A DNA stretch of 64,000 bases from Alphaproteobacteria bacterium (GTDB lineage Bacteria; Pseudomonadota; Alphaproteobacteria; Sphingomonadales; Sphingomonadaceae), in NCBI GenBank assembly GCA_019232625.1, contig JAFANP010000052.1, positions 1 to 64,000 of the forward strand, read 5' to 3'. The position numbers and the translations under genes were made by a program. Under the pieces are notes generated by a model that did not search any database, was not told where the DNA came from, and worked only from the letters and a program-made list of their open reading frames with translations. Positions within the stretch are counted from its first letter, which is position 1. Each line of letters starts with the position of its first letter. This document shows positions 38,610 through 47,860 of this stretch, piece after piece.

Positions 38610-39637
38610 CCCAGCCCCCGCGCCAGGGGCGGGCCGAGGCGATTGGCGAGCCAGAGCGGGAGCTTCTTCCAGGCCGCGACCTGGAGGCGGTAGCGGGGGC
38701 TCAGCGGATTGGTTTCCCGTGCCTCCCCTTTCACCGCGTAGACAAGGGGTTGCGGCTCGAAGCCCCAATTCTTTTTGAAGGCGAACGCGCCCGTGCCGAG
38801 CTTCGAGCGGCCGAAGTCGAAGCGGGTGCAGCCGCGCCTCACGGCGTGGCGCATGAGCGCGTAATACATCAGTTCGTTGGCGCGGGCGGGACGCGCCTCC
38901 CGGGTGCCGCCCCCCCAATAAGGGTAGACCGTGCCCCGGAAATAGAGGCTGAGGACGCTCGCCAGCACCTCCCCGCCGCGGCTGACGGTGAGGATGTCCG
39001 CATCCTCTCCGAAGGCTTCGAGCATCGCGGCGAAGAGCGCGCGCGGGAAAACCGGCGTGCCGAGGTTGCGGACGCTCTCGGAATAAGCGCGGTAATGGGC
39101 CTCGAGATCGCGGCCGACGGCGACGTCGAGCCCGAAGCCGAGGGCGCGGCGCACCTCGGCGCGCTGCTTGCGGGGGATGGCGGCGAGCACCGCCTCCTCG
39201 TCCGCGGGAAGAGCGCGCGCGAAGCCTGCATAGACGCCCTCGTTCCGCTGCCAGCGCATCGGCGCAGGGCCGCCGCGCAGCTCCACCGACGCGCAATTTC
39301 GGCGCCGGGCGAGCGACCAGGCGGCCTCGCCGAGCGCGTCGGCGCCGAGGCCGAGCACTCCGCCGCCTACGCCGAAGCCGGCCGACACCATCGCCGAGCC
39401 GAACAGAGGCGAGCGCACCTCGGTCAAGGGGAGGATCCCGACGATCCGCGCCCGACTATCCTCGGCGAGGAGGCAATGCCCGCGCGCGCCGCAGCCGCGC
39501 TCGACGCCGGCGCTCCATTCCGGCAGGTGGAAGGGAGTCGCCTCGGGATGCGCGACGATGAAGGCGCGGATCGCCTGGCCGTCCCGCGGCACCGCGGCGC
39601 GCACGGCGAGCCGGCGGTGGGGGCTGAGCGCGTTCAT
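38606..39637 (-). CDS. FemAB/GNAT-type protein of the exosortase A system
   Basis: 343 aa from ATG 39637. It is a double-GNAT, FemAB-like protein: the N-terminal half has TPFHLPEWSAGVERG and the C-terminal half RGTVYPYWGGGTREARP, then FDFGRSKLGTGAFAFKKNWG, a motif strongly marking the PEP-CTERM-associated FemAB group. It is probably a cytosolic acyl- or aminoacyl-transferase that modifies a polysaccharide precursor. The stop overlaps the next gene's start (ATGA), and its own start overlaps the deacetylase stop. Confidence 0.88.
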   Translation of the reverse strand: MNALSPHRRLAVRAAVPRDGQAIRAFIVAHPEATPFHLPEWSAGVERGCGARGHCLLAEDSRARIVGILPLTEVRSPLFGSAMVSAGFGVGGGVLGLGADALGEAAWSLARRRNCASVELRGGPAPMRWQRNEGVYAGFARALPADEEAVLAAIPRKQRAEVRRALGFGLDVAVGRDLEAHYRAYSESVRNLGTPVFPRALFAAMLEAFGEDADILTVSRGGEVLASVLSLYFRGTVYPYWGGGTREARPARANELMYYALMRHAVRRGCTRFDFGRSKLGTGAFAFKKNWGFEPQPLVYAVKGEARETNPLSPRYRLQVAAWKKLPLWLANRLGPPLARGLG

Positions 39638-40479
39638 GACAGCCGCGCCTTCTCTGCCTCTACCACCCGGTCGGTACGCGTCCACGCGTGCGCCTTGAGC
39701 AGTTTCAACAATTTGGGCCGCATGGCCGAGAGGCGGCTGTAATGACGCAGGCGCGACTTGAGCGGCGCCGCGGCGAGCCGAGGCTGGCCCGGATCGATTT
39801 CCCAGGGGTGGAAATAGAAGACGGCGGGCCGCCCGTCCGCCGCATTGACCCGGCGGATCGCCCAGTCGGAGAAAAAATAGGGGAACAGGCGGAAGAAGCC
39901 CCCTCCCCCCGCGGCGAGGCGCCGCCCGGCGACGTCGACGGTGGTGACGGGCAGCTCGATCAGGTCGGCTCCCGGAAGCGGCCGGTACGCGAAGCGCGGC
40001 GCTTCGGGCCAGCCGTAATGATCGTGGGCGAGAGGCGCGACGCTGGAGGAATAGGCATAGCCCTCCTCGGCGAGGATGGCGTGGGCCCACGGGGTGCGGG
40101 CGTCGATCGAGAAGCTCGGCGCGCGATAGCCGCGAGGCGGCGCGCCGGCGGCATCGGCGATTGCGGCGTGGGCGCGGCGCAGGTCGGCCCGGAACTGCTC
40201 GGGCGTGAGGGTGAAGACGCGGTCATGGTCCCAGCCGTGGCTGGCGATCTCGTGGCCGGCGGCGGCAACGCGGCGAAGCAAGGCGGGGTAGCGGTCCGCG
40301 ACCCAGCCCAGGGTGAAGAAGGTCGCCTTCACCCCCGCCTCGTCGAACAGGCGCAGGACCGCATCGGCGTTGCGCTCGACGCGCTGGGGTAAGCCGTCCC
40401 AGTCGGCCTTGGCGATGACGCTCTCGAAGGCGCCGACCTGGAACCAGTCCTCCACGTCGACGGAAAGGGCGTTCAGCAT
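39634..40479 (-). CDS. XrtA system polysaccharide deacetylase
   Basis: 281 aa from ATG 40479; the track ORF begins far upstream in another frame. A NodB-type fold: MLNALSVDVEDWFQVGAF with the catalytic/metal Asp pair, ATFFTLGWVADRYP, the metal His motif in EIASHGWDHDRVFTL, the RAPSFSID motif and FYFHPWEIDP near the end. It is typical of the deacetylases of exosortase A loci, which lack a clear signal peptide. It probably N-deacetylates sugars of the exopolysaccharide. Confidence 0.92.
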   Translation of the reverse strand: MLNALSVDVEDWFQVGAFESVIAKADWDGLPQRVERNADAVLRLFDEAGVKATFFTLGWVADRYPALLRRVAAAGHEIASHGWDHDRVFTLTPEQFRADLRRAHAAIADAAGAPPRGYRAPSFSIDARTPWAHAILAEEGYAYSSSVAPLAHDHYGWPEAPRFAYRPLPGADLIELPVTTVDVAGRRLAAGGGGFFRLFPYFFSDWAIRRVNAADGRPAVFYFHPWEIDPGQPRLAAAPLKSRLRHYSRLSAMRPKLLKLLKAHAWTRTDRVVEAEKARLS

Positions 40480-40496
40480 TGGCTTTACGCCTTTGT

Positions 40497-41516
40497 CTAG
40501 GCCGCGTTGGTGTAGCCGGGCGCCTGCTGGCCGTTCTCCACCCACTCGACGAGCAGGGTCAAGACTCGCCGGACGATCTTCTCCTGCTCGTCGAGCCGCG
40601 CCTCGAGCGAGGCGACGCGGCGTTCGAGGGCGAGGTCGCGGACCGGCTCCTGGGGCTGCGCGCCGCGCAGCGGCAGGGGCCGCTCGGGCGCGGCGGACTG
40701 CGGGCGATCGGCGCCGAGATCGGCGACCACCGCCTCGACGTCCTCGGCGCCGAGCGATTCGAGCTGCTCGACCGCGGCGTAGAGGAGCACGCGCCCGGCG
40801 AGCTGGTTGAGCCGCCTCAATATCCCGCCGGAGTGGCGGTAGAGCGCCTGGAAGGCGTCGGGACGGAAGGCGGGACGGCCGCTCCAGCCGGCGACGGCGA
40901 GCCGGTGGACGACATAGCCCTCCACCTCCGCCGCCTCGATCGGCTCGAGATGATGGGTGGCGATGATCCGCTGGCGCAGTTGCTCGAGCGCCGGCTCGGC
41001 GGCGATGCGATCGCGAAACTCCGGCTGGCCGAGCAGGAATATCTGGATGAGCGCGCGGCCCTGGCTGGTGAAGTTCGAGAGCATCCTCAGCTCTTCCAGC
41101 GCCGAATGGGCGAGGGTCTGCGCCTCGTCGACGACCAGCAGGGTACGGCGGCCGCGGCGCGCCTCCTCGATAAGGGCGCGCTCGACCCGGTCGAGCAGCT
41201 CGGCCTTGGGCGCGCCGGCGACGTCGAGGCCGAGGCCCTGCGCGACGAGGCGGAGCATGTCCTCCCCCTCGACCTGGGTCGAGACCAGGCTGACGGCGTT
41301 GAGCCGCTCTCGGTCGATGGTGGCGAGGAGGTGGGCGGCGAGGGTCGACTTGCCGGCGCCGATCTCTCCGGTGACGAGGATGAACCCTTCCCCCTGGGCG
41401 AGGCCGTAGCCGAGATAGGCCATCGCCTTCTTGTGGGTGCGGCTGTCGAACCAGTAGCGGGCGTCGGGCGTCAGCTGGAACGGGCGTTCGGTGAGGCCGT
41501 AATGTTCGGTGTACAT
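40497..41516 (-). CDS. XrtA/PEP-CTERM locus secretion ATPase (ExeA-like AAA)
   Basis: 339 aa from ATG 41516 (MYTEHYGLTERPFQLTPD). Walker A is VTGEIGAGKSTLAAHLL, Walker B is TLLVVDEAQTLAH, and a sensor region LRMLSNFTSQGRALIQIFLLGQPEF follows, as in ExeA/GspA. After the AAA part a charged coiled region (ALERRVASLEARLDEQEKIV) ends the protein. In PEP-CTERM loci this ATPase always accompanies the export genes; its exact role is unknown. It is 14 bp from the next gene upstream. Confidence 0.93.
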   Translation of the reverse strand: MYTEHYGLTERPFQLTPDARYWFDSRTHKKAMAYLGYGLAQGEGFILVTGEIGAGKSTLAAHLLATIDRERLNAVSLVSTQVEGEDMLRLVAQGLGLDVAGAPKAELLDRVERALIEEARRGRRTLLVVDEAQTLAHSALEELRMLSNFTSQGRALIQIFLLGQPEFRDRIAAEPALEQLRQRIIATHHLEPIEAAEVEGYVVHRLAVAGWSGRPAFRPDAFQALYRHSGGILRRLNQLAGRVLLYAAVEQLESLGAEDVEAVVADLGADRPQSAAPERPLPLRGAQPQEPVRDLALERRVASLEARLDEQEKIVRRVLTLLVEWVENGQQAPGYTNAA

Positions 41517-41530
41517 GCGTGTCTCCGCCC

Positions 41531-43180
41531 TCAGAAGCTGTACCTGAGCCCGACCAGGATCGAGGCGGCGGTGCTGTCGAAATCGCCCGCCTGGGTGGTG
41601 TAGACCCCCGCCGAGACGGTGCCCTGCAGGCGGTCGCGGTAGAGGCTGCGATAGTAGGTGCCGGTGACTCCGGTGGTGAAGCTGCCGTCGCTGCCCGCGA
41701 CGCCGCTGTCGTACCAGGCGGCATAAGCGTCGAAGTCGACGCCGGAGGTCCGCGTCAGGCGCCGCGACAGGGTGGCGTTGAGGTCGAAGCTCTGGTCGGT
41801 GACGCCGTGGAGGACGAAGTCGGCTCCCGGAGGCGCGAAGTAGCGGCGGTTGGCATAGCCGGCGCCGATGCCGTAGCTCCACACCCCGCGCCCGCCGGAG
41901 AGGCGGATTTCCGCCCCGCGGTTGCGGAAGTTGAAATTGTCGACCGACTGGAGGGCGTCGTCGAAGCAGGCGCCGGCGCCGGCCTCGGCGCCGAAGATGC
42001 AGCCGCCGCCCGGGCCGCCGATGCCGCCTATCCCGCCGATGCCGCCGCGCGGAATGCGGAAGCTGCGCGGCACGCCGGCGAGATCCGCCGTCATCAGCCG
42101 GCCGAAGCTCGACACGTTGTCGTAGACGAGCGCGGAGAGGGCGTAGCTCTCGTTGATCTTGTGTTCGAGGGAACCGGTGTAAGTGGTTCCGCCGTAACGG
42201 TGTCCGACCCGCGCCTGAAGCTCGGTGCGGGGGCTCGGCCGCCAGATCACGCCGGCATCCCAGATGAGGCCGCTCTCGTCGTAGGTGAGGAGGCGGGGCT
42301 TGGACGGATCGGAGACGACGCGGCCGTCGGGGGTGGTGACGGGGAGGCCGGCGGAGTCGCGCAGGATGTCGCGCTGCGACCCCCTGCCCTTCTCGTAGCC
42401 GGCGCCGGCGGTGAGGGCGAGGGTCGAGCCGACCGGCAGGACCACGTCGCCGCGGACATATTTGGCGTCGTAGCGGGAATCGAGCCGGTCCATGTCCTCG
42501 TGCACCCAGCCGCCGCCGACGGTCCAGCCGAAGGGCAGCTCGCCCGGCTCCATGCCGATGCTGGCGGTGGCGTTGTGGACGGTCGAGCTCTTGTAGCGCT
42601 CGGCCCGCGGCGCGCCGGCCGGAGGCGGGCCGCCGGCGAGGCTGTGGTCGTCGACATAGACGTAGCCGAGGCGATAGGCGGCGCCGATCGCGACCGGGCC
42701 GGCATGGGTGTTGAGCGTCGGCCCGGCATAGGCGCTGTAGACCTCGGCGACGTTGGGATCGTCGCCGGTCCTGAGGCCCGGCACCGGCCGGCCGATGTCG
42801 GCATGGGTGCGGGTGGCGACCGCGGCGGCGTCGAGCGCCAGCAGCCCGGGCACGGCGTCGATGTGCACCGCGGCGAGGCCGGTATGGACGTCGTCGTCGG
42901 CGAGGTCGCGGTTCCAGGCGATGCGATGCTGGTAATCGTAGGCGATGGTGGCGGTGACCCGCCGCGACTGGATGGTCGCGTCGATGCCGCCGCCGATCCC
43001 GGTATAGGTGAGCACGTCGCCGCCGTTGAAGTCGGCGGTCGCGACCTGCTGGATCTCGAGATAGGGATGGACGCTGCTGCGGGTCTGCGAGTCGCCGTCG
43101 GCGGCGAGCAGGGTCATCGCCCCGGCGAGGGCGGCGGCGCCGAGGGCGCGGCGCGGCAGGCGCTTCAGGAAGCTTTTCAT
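41531..43180 (-). CDS. PEP-CTERM system-associated outer-membrane beta-barrel protein
   Basis: 549 aa. A signal peptide is present (FLKRLPRRALGAAALAGAMTLLAADG), followed by many alternating beta strands, for example VTATIAYDYQHRIAWNRDL and RTELQARVGHRYGGTTY. It ends in ASILVGLRYSF, with a C-terminal Phe as expected for BamA-dependent barrels. A Gly/Ile-rich loop (GGIGGIGGIGGPGGG) lies at about residue 385. It is of the family found only with exosortase A clusters, and it may form the outer-membrane pore for the polysaccharide. Confidence 0.9.
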   Translation of the reverse strand: MKSFLKRLPRRALGAAALAGAMTLLAADGDSQTRSSVHPYLEIQQVATADFNGGDVLTYTGIGGGIDATIQSRRVTATIAYDYQHRIAWNRDLADDDVHTGLAAVHIDAVPGLLALDAAAVATRTHADIGRPVPGLRTGDDPNVAEVYSAYAGPTLNTHAGPVAIGAAYRLGYVYVDDHSLAGGPPPAGAPRAERYKSSTVHNATASIGMEPGELPFGWTVGGGWVHEDMDRLDSRYDAKYVRGDVVLPVGSTLALTAGAGYEKGRGSQRDILRDSAGLPVTTPDGRVVSDPSKPRLLTYDESGLIWDAGVIWRPSPRTELQARVGHRYGGTTYTGSLEHKINESYALSALVYDNVSSFGRLMTADLAGVPRSFRIPRGGIGGIGGIGGPGGGCIFGAEAGAGACFDDALQSVDNFNFRNRGAEIRLSGGRGVWSYGIGAGYANRRYFAPPGADFVLHGVTDQSFDLNATLSRRLTRTSGVDFDAYAAWYDSGVAGSDGSFTTGVTGTYYRSLYRDRLQGTVSAGVYTTQAGDFDSTAASILVGLRYSF

Positions 43181-44145
43181 GTGCCGTATCCGTAATAGGC
43201 GCCGAAGCGGCGTCCCCCGGCGGCGAGGCCGGTGCCGTTCAGCACGAGGCTGACACGCTCACAGCCGGAGAGCAGGTCGAGCGCTTCGCGCAGCTCACCC
43301 TCCGTCGTCTTGTCCGCCCGCACCACCATCAGGAGCTGGCCGGCATGGCCGGCGAGCGCGGTGGCGGGCGAGGCCATCAGGGCCGGAGGCGAATCGAACA
43401 GGATGATGCGCCGCGGGTTCGCCTCGGCGAGGCGGGCGAGGACGCGCTGCGTCCGCTCCGAGGCGAGCAATTCGGTGACGTTGTCGACCGGGCGGCCGGC
43501 CGGCAGCAGCGACAGGCCCTTGACGTCGGTCGCGAGGACCAGGTCCTCCGGGTCGCGCGACGGGTCGGCGAGGGCGTCGACGAGCCCGCCAGCCGACTCG
43601 ACGCCGAGCGTCGAGAGTATCTCCGGCTTGGGGAAGTCGGCGTCGACGAGCAGCACCTCGAGGTCCTTCTCGCCGGCCAGCGAGAGCGCCAGGTTGAGCG
43701 CGCAGAAGGTCTTGCCGTCGTCGGGCTGGGCCGAGCAGACGAGGATGGAGCGGCGCTTCGCCTCGGGCAGCTCGGTGGCGGCGCGCAGGTTGAGGAGGAG
43801 CTGGCGCTTGACGATGCGGAACTCCTCGGCAAGCGCTCCGACCGGGGCCTCGGGCTCGATCAGCGCCGCGGCGCGCAACCGCGCCCGTTCGATGCGGACC
43901 GTTCGGGCGGCCGGCGCGGCGGCGCGGACCGCGAGCGGGCGGGGCGCGCGGGCCGGCTCGGCATCGGGTTTGCGCGCCGCCTCGGCCTGGGGCCGGGGCT
44001 GCGGCTGAGGCGCGCGGACGACTTCCGGCTGGGGCTGAACCTTGGGTTCCGGCTTGGCCGGCGGCGCGGCGGCGGGGGCGAAGCCGTAAAGCTCCGCCGC
44101 GCGCTCGATCAGGGATGCGGTCCGCAAGGGGCTGTGCTGGTTCAT
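43177..44145 (-). CDS. XrtA-associated tyrosine-protein kinase (CpsD/BY-kinase type)
   Basis: 322 aa. A Pro/Ala-rich N-terminal linker (about 25-85) precedes a BY-kinase/ParA-like fold. Walker A is VCSAQPDDGKTFCALNL, the A' box is VLLVDADFPKPEIL, and Walker B is ILFDSPPALMASPAT. The C-terminus ends FGAYYGYGT, with three Tyr that may be phosphorylated. With Wzz it controls polymer length and export. The start is 10 bp from wzz; the stop overlaps the barrel gene's start. Confidence 0.92.
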   Translation of the reverse strand: MNQHSPLRTASLIERAAELYGFAPAAAPPAKPEPKVQPQPEVVRAPQPQPRPQAEAARKPDAEPARAPRPLAVRAAAPAARTVRIERARLRAAALIEPEAPVGALAEEFRIVKRQLLLNLRAATELPEAKRRSILVCSAQPDDGKTFCALNLALSLAGEKDLEVLLVDADFPKPEILSTLGVESAGGLVDALADPSRDPEDLVLATDVKGLSLLPAGRPVDNVTELLASERTQRVLARLAEANPRRIILFDSPPALMASPATALAGHAGQLLMVVRADKTTEGELREALDLLSGCERVSLVLNGTGLAAGGRRFGAYYGYGT

Positions 44146-44155
44146 GCTTCGTCCC

Positions 44156-45685
44156 TCACGCGACCGTGCTGCGCTGCCAGAATTCGACCGCCATCAGGAT
44201 CGCCCAGGCCGCCGCCAGGGCTCCCGTCCCGCCGGCCAGCCAGACGAGCCGCTGCCGCGCCGCCAGCCGCCGCACCGGCGTCGCCACCTCGCCGATCGCG
44301 CCGAGCACCGGGAGGCCGGTGGCGTCGGCAAGCCGGGCCTGGGTGGGGAAGGTCTTCTGGAACTGGGCGAGGACGAAGGCGGCACCCACGCCGGCCGCGA
44401 GTGCCAGAGCGAGGATTGCGCTGAGCAGCAGCGGCCGGTTCGGCGATTCGGGGACGGTGGGCTGGCTCGGCGGGTCGATCACCTTGAACTTGACCGGCTG
44501 GGTCTTGCTGTCGATGTCGGTCCTCAGGCGCACCTGCTCGCGGTCCTCGAGCAACTTGTCGTACTGGCGCTTCAGCACGTCATAGTCGCGGTTGAGCTTT
44601 GCGAGCTCGGCGGCGACGCCCGGCTCGGAGGCCTGGCGCGACACCATCTCGTTCATCTCCGCCTGCAGCTGCGCCTTGCGCGACGAGGCGGCCTGCACCT
44701 GCCCTTCCTTCTCGGCGATCAGGCTCTTCAACGACACCCAGGACGGGTTGGCCATGCCGCCCGCATTGGGGCTTTCGCGCGCCGCCAGCGGCCGCAGCCG
44801 CTCGATCTGGTTGCGCAGGGCGATGACGTCGGGATGACTGTCGGTCCAGCCGTTGGCGCGGGCGGTGGCGAGCTGGCCCTGGAGCGAGGAGAGCTGGCCG
44901 GAGATTGAACCCGCCCCCGGCCCGCCGACCCCCGGTATGGTCGGCGGGGTGCTGCCGAGCTGGCCGCGCAGGCCGGTGAGCGAGCTCTGCGCCTGGATCA
45001 GCTGCTGGTCGAGGCTCGCCATCTCGGAGCGGCCGGCGGCGAGGCGCTGCTCGATCGACCCCTCGCCGGGCAGCAGGCCCATGTAGCGCTGCTCGAACTC
45101 GACGCGGCGCTGCTCGGCGGCCTGGAGGTCGCCCTCGCGCCGCTTGAGCTCGCCGTCGAGGAAGGCGAGGCTCTGGGTCGCCTCCTCGCGGTCGCCGGTG
45201 ACGTTGCCGGCCTGGAACAGGTCGAGCAAATTCTGGACCACCGCCGCCGCGAGCTTGGCGTTCTGGGCGTTGGAGAAGCCCGATTCGCTCGCCGTCGCCT
45301 TGATCTCGAACAGATTGTCCTGCTGCTGGGTGACGGTGATCGCCTCCCTCAGCTTGGTCACCTGCGCGGCGAGATCGCGGTCGCTCGCGACGAGGCCGTT
45401 GAGGTCGGTGGCGCGGACGACCTTCTCGAGGTTGGCGGTGGAGGTCAGGGTCTGGCGGACCCGCATCAGATCGTCCTGCCGCTGCTGCGCGCCGATGCCG
45501 ACCTGGGTGGGCAGGATGGACTGCAGCTCGACCACCACCCGCGCCTTCGACTCGTACTTGTTGGGAATGAGCGCGACGGCGAGCCAGCCGGCGAGGCAGA
45601 CGCCCCAGGCGACGGCGAGCGCCAGCCAGCGGCGCCGCCACACCTGGTGGAGCGCGATCCTCAGCTGCTCGTAAAGTCCGTCCAT
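44156..45685 (-). CDS. XrtA system polysaccharide chain length determinant (Wzz type)
   Basis: 509 aa. Two membrane helices flank a long periplasmic helical part: the N-terminal WLALAVAWGVCLAGWLAVALI and, before the end, LLLSAILALALAAGVGAAFVL; another hydrophobic helix closes the protein. Coiled-coil stretches are seen at about 165-260 and 310-390. The NKYESKARVVVELQSILPTQ segment after TM1 is typical of PCP-2 proteins. It probably works as co-polymerase with the tyrosine kinase encoded next. Confidence 0.93.
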   Translation of the reverse strand: MDGLYEQLRIALHQVWRRRWLALAVAWGVCLAGWLAVALIPNKYESKARVVVELQSILPTQVGIGAQQRQDDLMRVRQTLTSTANLEKVVRATDLNGLVASDRDLAAQVTKLREAITVTQQQDNLFEIKATASESGFSNAQNAKLAAAVVQNLLDLFQAGNVTGDREEATQSLAFLDGELKRREGDLQAAEQRRVEFEQRYMGLLPGEGSIEQRLAAGRSEMASLDQQLIQAQSSLTGLRGQLGSTPPTIPGVGGPGAGSISGQLSSLQGQLATARANGWTDSHPDVIALRNQIERLRPLAARESPNAGGMANPSWVSLKSLIAEKEGQVQAASSRKAQLQAEMNEMVSRQASEPGVAAELAKLNRDYDVLKRQYDKLLEDREQVRLRTDIDSKTQPVKFKVIDPPSQPTVPESPNRPLLLSAILALALAAGVGAAFVLAQFQKTFPTQARLADATGLPVLGAIGEVATPVRRLAARQRLVWLAGGTGALAAAWAILMAVEFWQRSTVA

Positions 45686-45735
45686 CGGCGACGACTATCC
45701 TTATCGGGGGGAGAGGCGGCTCGTGCCCGCGCGGC

Positions 45736-46383
45736 TCAGAACATGCTCTCCGGGATGATGATGACGTCGCCCGGCTCGAGGCGAACGTTGGCCCGCGTGT
45801 CGCCCTTCTTGAGAAGGCTGGCGATCTTCAGGTCATATTCCTTCTGCGTGCCCGTCTCCCGGTCGTGGCGGACGAGGCGCGCGCGGTTGCCCGCGGCATA
45901 TTGGGAGAGGCCGCCCACCTCGATCATCGCGTCGAGCAGAGTCATGTTGGCGCGATACGGCAAGGAGGCCGGCTTCTCGGTCGCGCCGACGATTCGGACC
46001 TGCTGGGCGAAGGTCCCCTGGAAGCCGTCGACCATCACCGACACCTGCGGGTTGTCGATATATTTGGTGAGGGCGACCTTGATGTCGTCGGCGAGCTGCG
46101 CCGGGGTCTTGCCGGCGGCCGGCATGTCGGTGATCAAGGGCGTGGTGATCATCCCGTCGGGACGCACCTGGACCTTGCCGCCAAGCTCGTTGTTGCGCCA
46201 CACGAAGATGTTGAGCTGATCGAGCGGGCCGATGATGTACTTCTCGGCGGCGACGTCGTCGCTGCTGACGAAGCTGGCGGGAGGAAGAACGTGCCCCGCG
46301 GGCCGGGCGCCGGCGCAGGCCGACAGGGCGGCGGCGCTGACGCCGAGGGCGAGGCTGAACTTGGTCTGGCTAAAAGCGCGCAT
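45736..46383 (-). CDS. XrtA system exopolysaccharide export lipoprotein (Wza/GumB type)
   Basis: 215 aa from ATG 46383 (MRAFSQTKFSLALG). The signal peptide ends in a lipobox (AALSACAG), so it is a lipoprotein. The poly-export domain begins KYIIGPLDQLNIFVWRNNELG, followed by a SLBB region (QQVRIVGATEKPASLPY, then LVRHDRETGTQKEYDL), and it closes with the LEPGDVIIIPESMF signature. It is the first gene of the export series and probably has the main promoter in the 230-bp gap upstream. Confidence 0.92.
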   Translation of the reverse strand: MRAFSQTKFSLALGVSAAALSACAGARPAGHVLPPASFVSSDDVAAEKYIIGPLDQLNIFVWRNNELGGKVQVRPDGMITTPLITDMPAAGKTPAQLADDIKVALTKYIDNPQVSVMVDGFQGTFAQQVRIVGATEKPASLPYRANMTLLDAMIEVGGLSQYAAGNRARLVRHDRETGTQKEYDLKIASLLKKGDTRANVRLEPGDVIIIPESMF

Positions 46384-46472
46384 CGAGGGATCCTCTTCCA
46401 GTCGGCCAACCTCCCGCCCCAGCCCCGTCGGGCGCAATGAGGGCGGGATTTGGCTCCGCTATGCTGGGAAGA

Positions 46473-46484
46473 GGTAAAATTACC
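46473..46484. promoter_or_regulatory. AT-rich inverted repeat upstream of the exopolysaccharide operon
   Basis: GGTAA-AA-TTACC, a perfect 5-bp inverted repeat in an AT-rich pocket, 90 bp upstream of the Wza-type gene. It could be an operator. Nothing in the window tells which regulator would bind. Confidence 0.3.
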
Positions 46485-46549
46485 GTTAGGAACAACGCCC
46501 TTTCGGAGCGCGTCCCGATCCGGGACCGGCGGGATTAGAGGGGTTAACG

Positions 46550-46632
46550 CACCCCCACCGCCCCCTCCCTGCACGCGGGAGGGGGGTTAGGTCAGGCGCT
46601 CCTCCCCTCTACTCAGGGAGGGGAGTTGGGGG
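46550..46632. repeat. Intergenic repeat, CCTCCCTGCACGC family (copy C)
   Basis: Two hairpins, CCCCCTCCCTGCACGCGGGAGGGGG and CTCCCCTCTACTCAGGGAGGGGAG, with a short middle. They match the ends of the copies at 50874 and 55585. The right end supplies the last codons and the TGA stop of the decarboxylase gene (46613). The remaining part of the 230-bp gap towards the Wza-type gene shows no ORF. Confidence 0.7.
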
Positions 46633-47860
46633 CGCCGACGAGCATCTCGCGGGCCGGAGGGTGGGCGAGGAAGGCCTGGGGGCTGGCGGAGAGGCCGTAG
46701 GCGCCGGCCAGGAAGACCGCGACGAGGTCGCCGGCCTCGGCGCGCGGCGTCATGACGTCATCGGCGAGCCGGTCGAGCGGCGTGCAGAGGCAGCCGACGA
46801 GGCTCGCCTCCTCCTCGGCGGGAGCGCCGAAGCGGGTGGCGATGGCCACCGGATAGTTGCGGCGGACGACCTGGCCGAAATTGCCCGAGGCGGCGAGCTG
46901 GTGGTGCATGCCGCCGTCGGTGATGAAGAAGGTCCGGCCGCGGCTCTCCTTCCGCTCCACGATCCGCGTGAGGTAGACGCCCGCCTCGCCGACCAGCCAG
47001 CGGCCGAGCTCGATCGCGAAACGGGTCGGCCGCAGGATGAGAGGGCGCGCCGCCAGCGCCTCGCCAAGGGCGGCGCCGACCCGCTCCACGTCGAGCGGCT
47101 GCTGGCCGTGGAAATAAGGAAGGCCGAAGCCGCCGCCCAGGTTGACGAGCGGCGGCGGCGCCCCGGCTTCCCGGGCGAGCGAGGCGGCGAGCGCCACCGT
47201 CGCCCGCTGAGTCTCGACCAGCGCCTCCGCCTCGAGCGCCTGCGAGCCCGCATAGATGTGGAAGCCGCGCCAGTCGGCGCCGGCGGCGACCAGGCTGCGC
47301 ACCAAAGCGGGCACCCGCTCGGCATCCACGCCGAACGGCGTCGCCGAGCCGCCCATCCGCATGCCCGAGCCGCGTATCTCGAAATCCGGATTGACGCGCA
47401 CGGCAAGGCGCGGCCGCATCCCGATGCGCGCCGCCAGGGCGAGCGCCCGCTGCGCCTCCCCCTCGCCTTCCAGGTTGAGCGTCACCCCAGCGGCGATCGC
47501 CGCCGCCAATTCCTCGTCGCGCTTGCCCGGGCCGGCGAAGGAGACGTGCTCCGCCGCCGCTCCGGACCCGAGCGCGGCGCGCATCTCGCCTTCCGAAGCC
47601 ACGTCTAGACCATCGACCCGGCTCGCGATCCACCGCAGCAGAGGCTCATAAGGGTTTGCCTTTACGGCATAATGAAGCTGCACATCGTCGAAGGCGCGGC
47701 GGAACCGGTCGATCTGGCGGGCGACGATGCCGGGATCGTAGACGAACAAGGGCGTGCCGCCCGCTTCCTCGACCAGGGCGTCGGCGCGGCGTCCTCCGAG
47801 GAGGAGCACGCCGTCCTGCGCCGCGAAACCGTCGGGGATGGGGCCGCTCGGCTTGCTCAT
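46613..47860 (-). CDS. PLP-dependent decarboxylase, exosortase A system-associated
   Basis: 415 aa from ATG 47860, overlapping the ligase stop (ATGA). It has the alanine-racemase-like fold III of LysA/ornithine-type decarboxylases: the PLP lysine in LHYAVKANPYEPLL, the HIYAGSQ strand, the Gly-rich phosphate loop LVNLGGGFGLPYF, and the substrate-site CLCTPLDRLADD. Together with the ligase it is part of a conserved pair in XrtA loci and could make an amine or amino-acid-derived substituent. The final residues GAPNSPP and the stop come from an intergenic repeat. Confidence 0.9.
   Translation of the reverse strand: MSKPSGPIPDGFAAQDGVLLLGGRRADALVEEAGGTPLFVYDPGIVARQIDRFRRAFDDVQLHYAVKANPYEPLLRWIASRVDGLDVASEGEMRAALGSGAAAEHVSFAGPGKRDEELAAAIAAGVTLNLEGEGEAQRALALAARIGMRPRLAVRVNPDFEIRGSGMRMGGSATPFGVDAERVPALVRSLVAAGADWRGFHIYAGSQALEAEALVETQRATVALAASLAREAGAPPPLVNLGGGFGLPYFHGQQPLDVERVGAALGEALAARPLILRPTRFAIELGRWLVGEAGVYLTRIVERKESRGRTFFITDGGMHHQLAASGNFGQVVRRNYPVAIATRFGAPAEEEASLVGCLCTPLDRLADDVMTPRAEAGDLVAVFLAGAYGLSASPQAFLAHPPAREMLVGAPNSPP

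Noticed and set aside
46489-46514. GGAAC-N17-CGTC, EcfG-like on the plus strand
   Set aside because: One mismatch in the -10 and no plus-strand gene or RNA downstream; the next genes lie on the minus strand.
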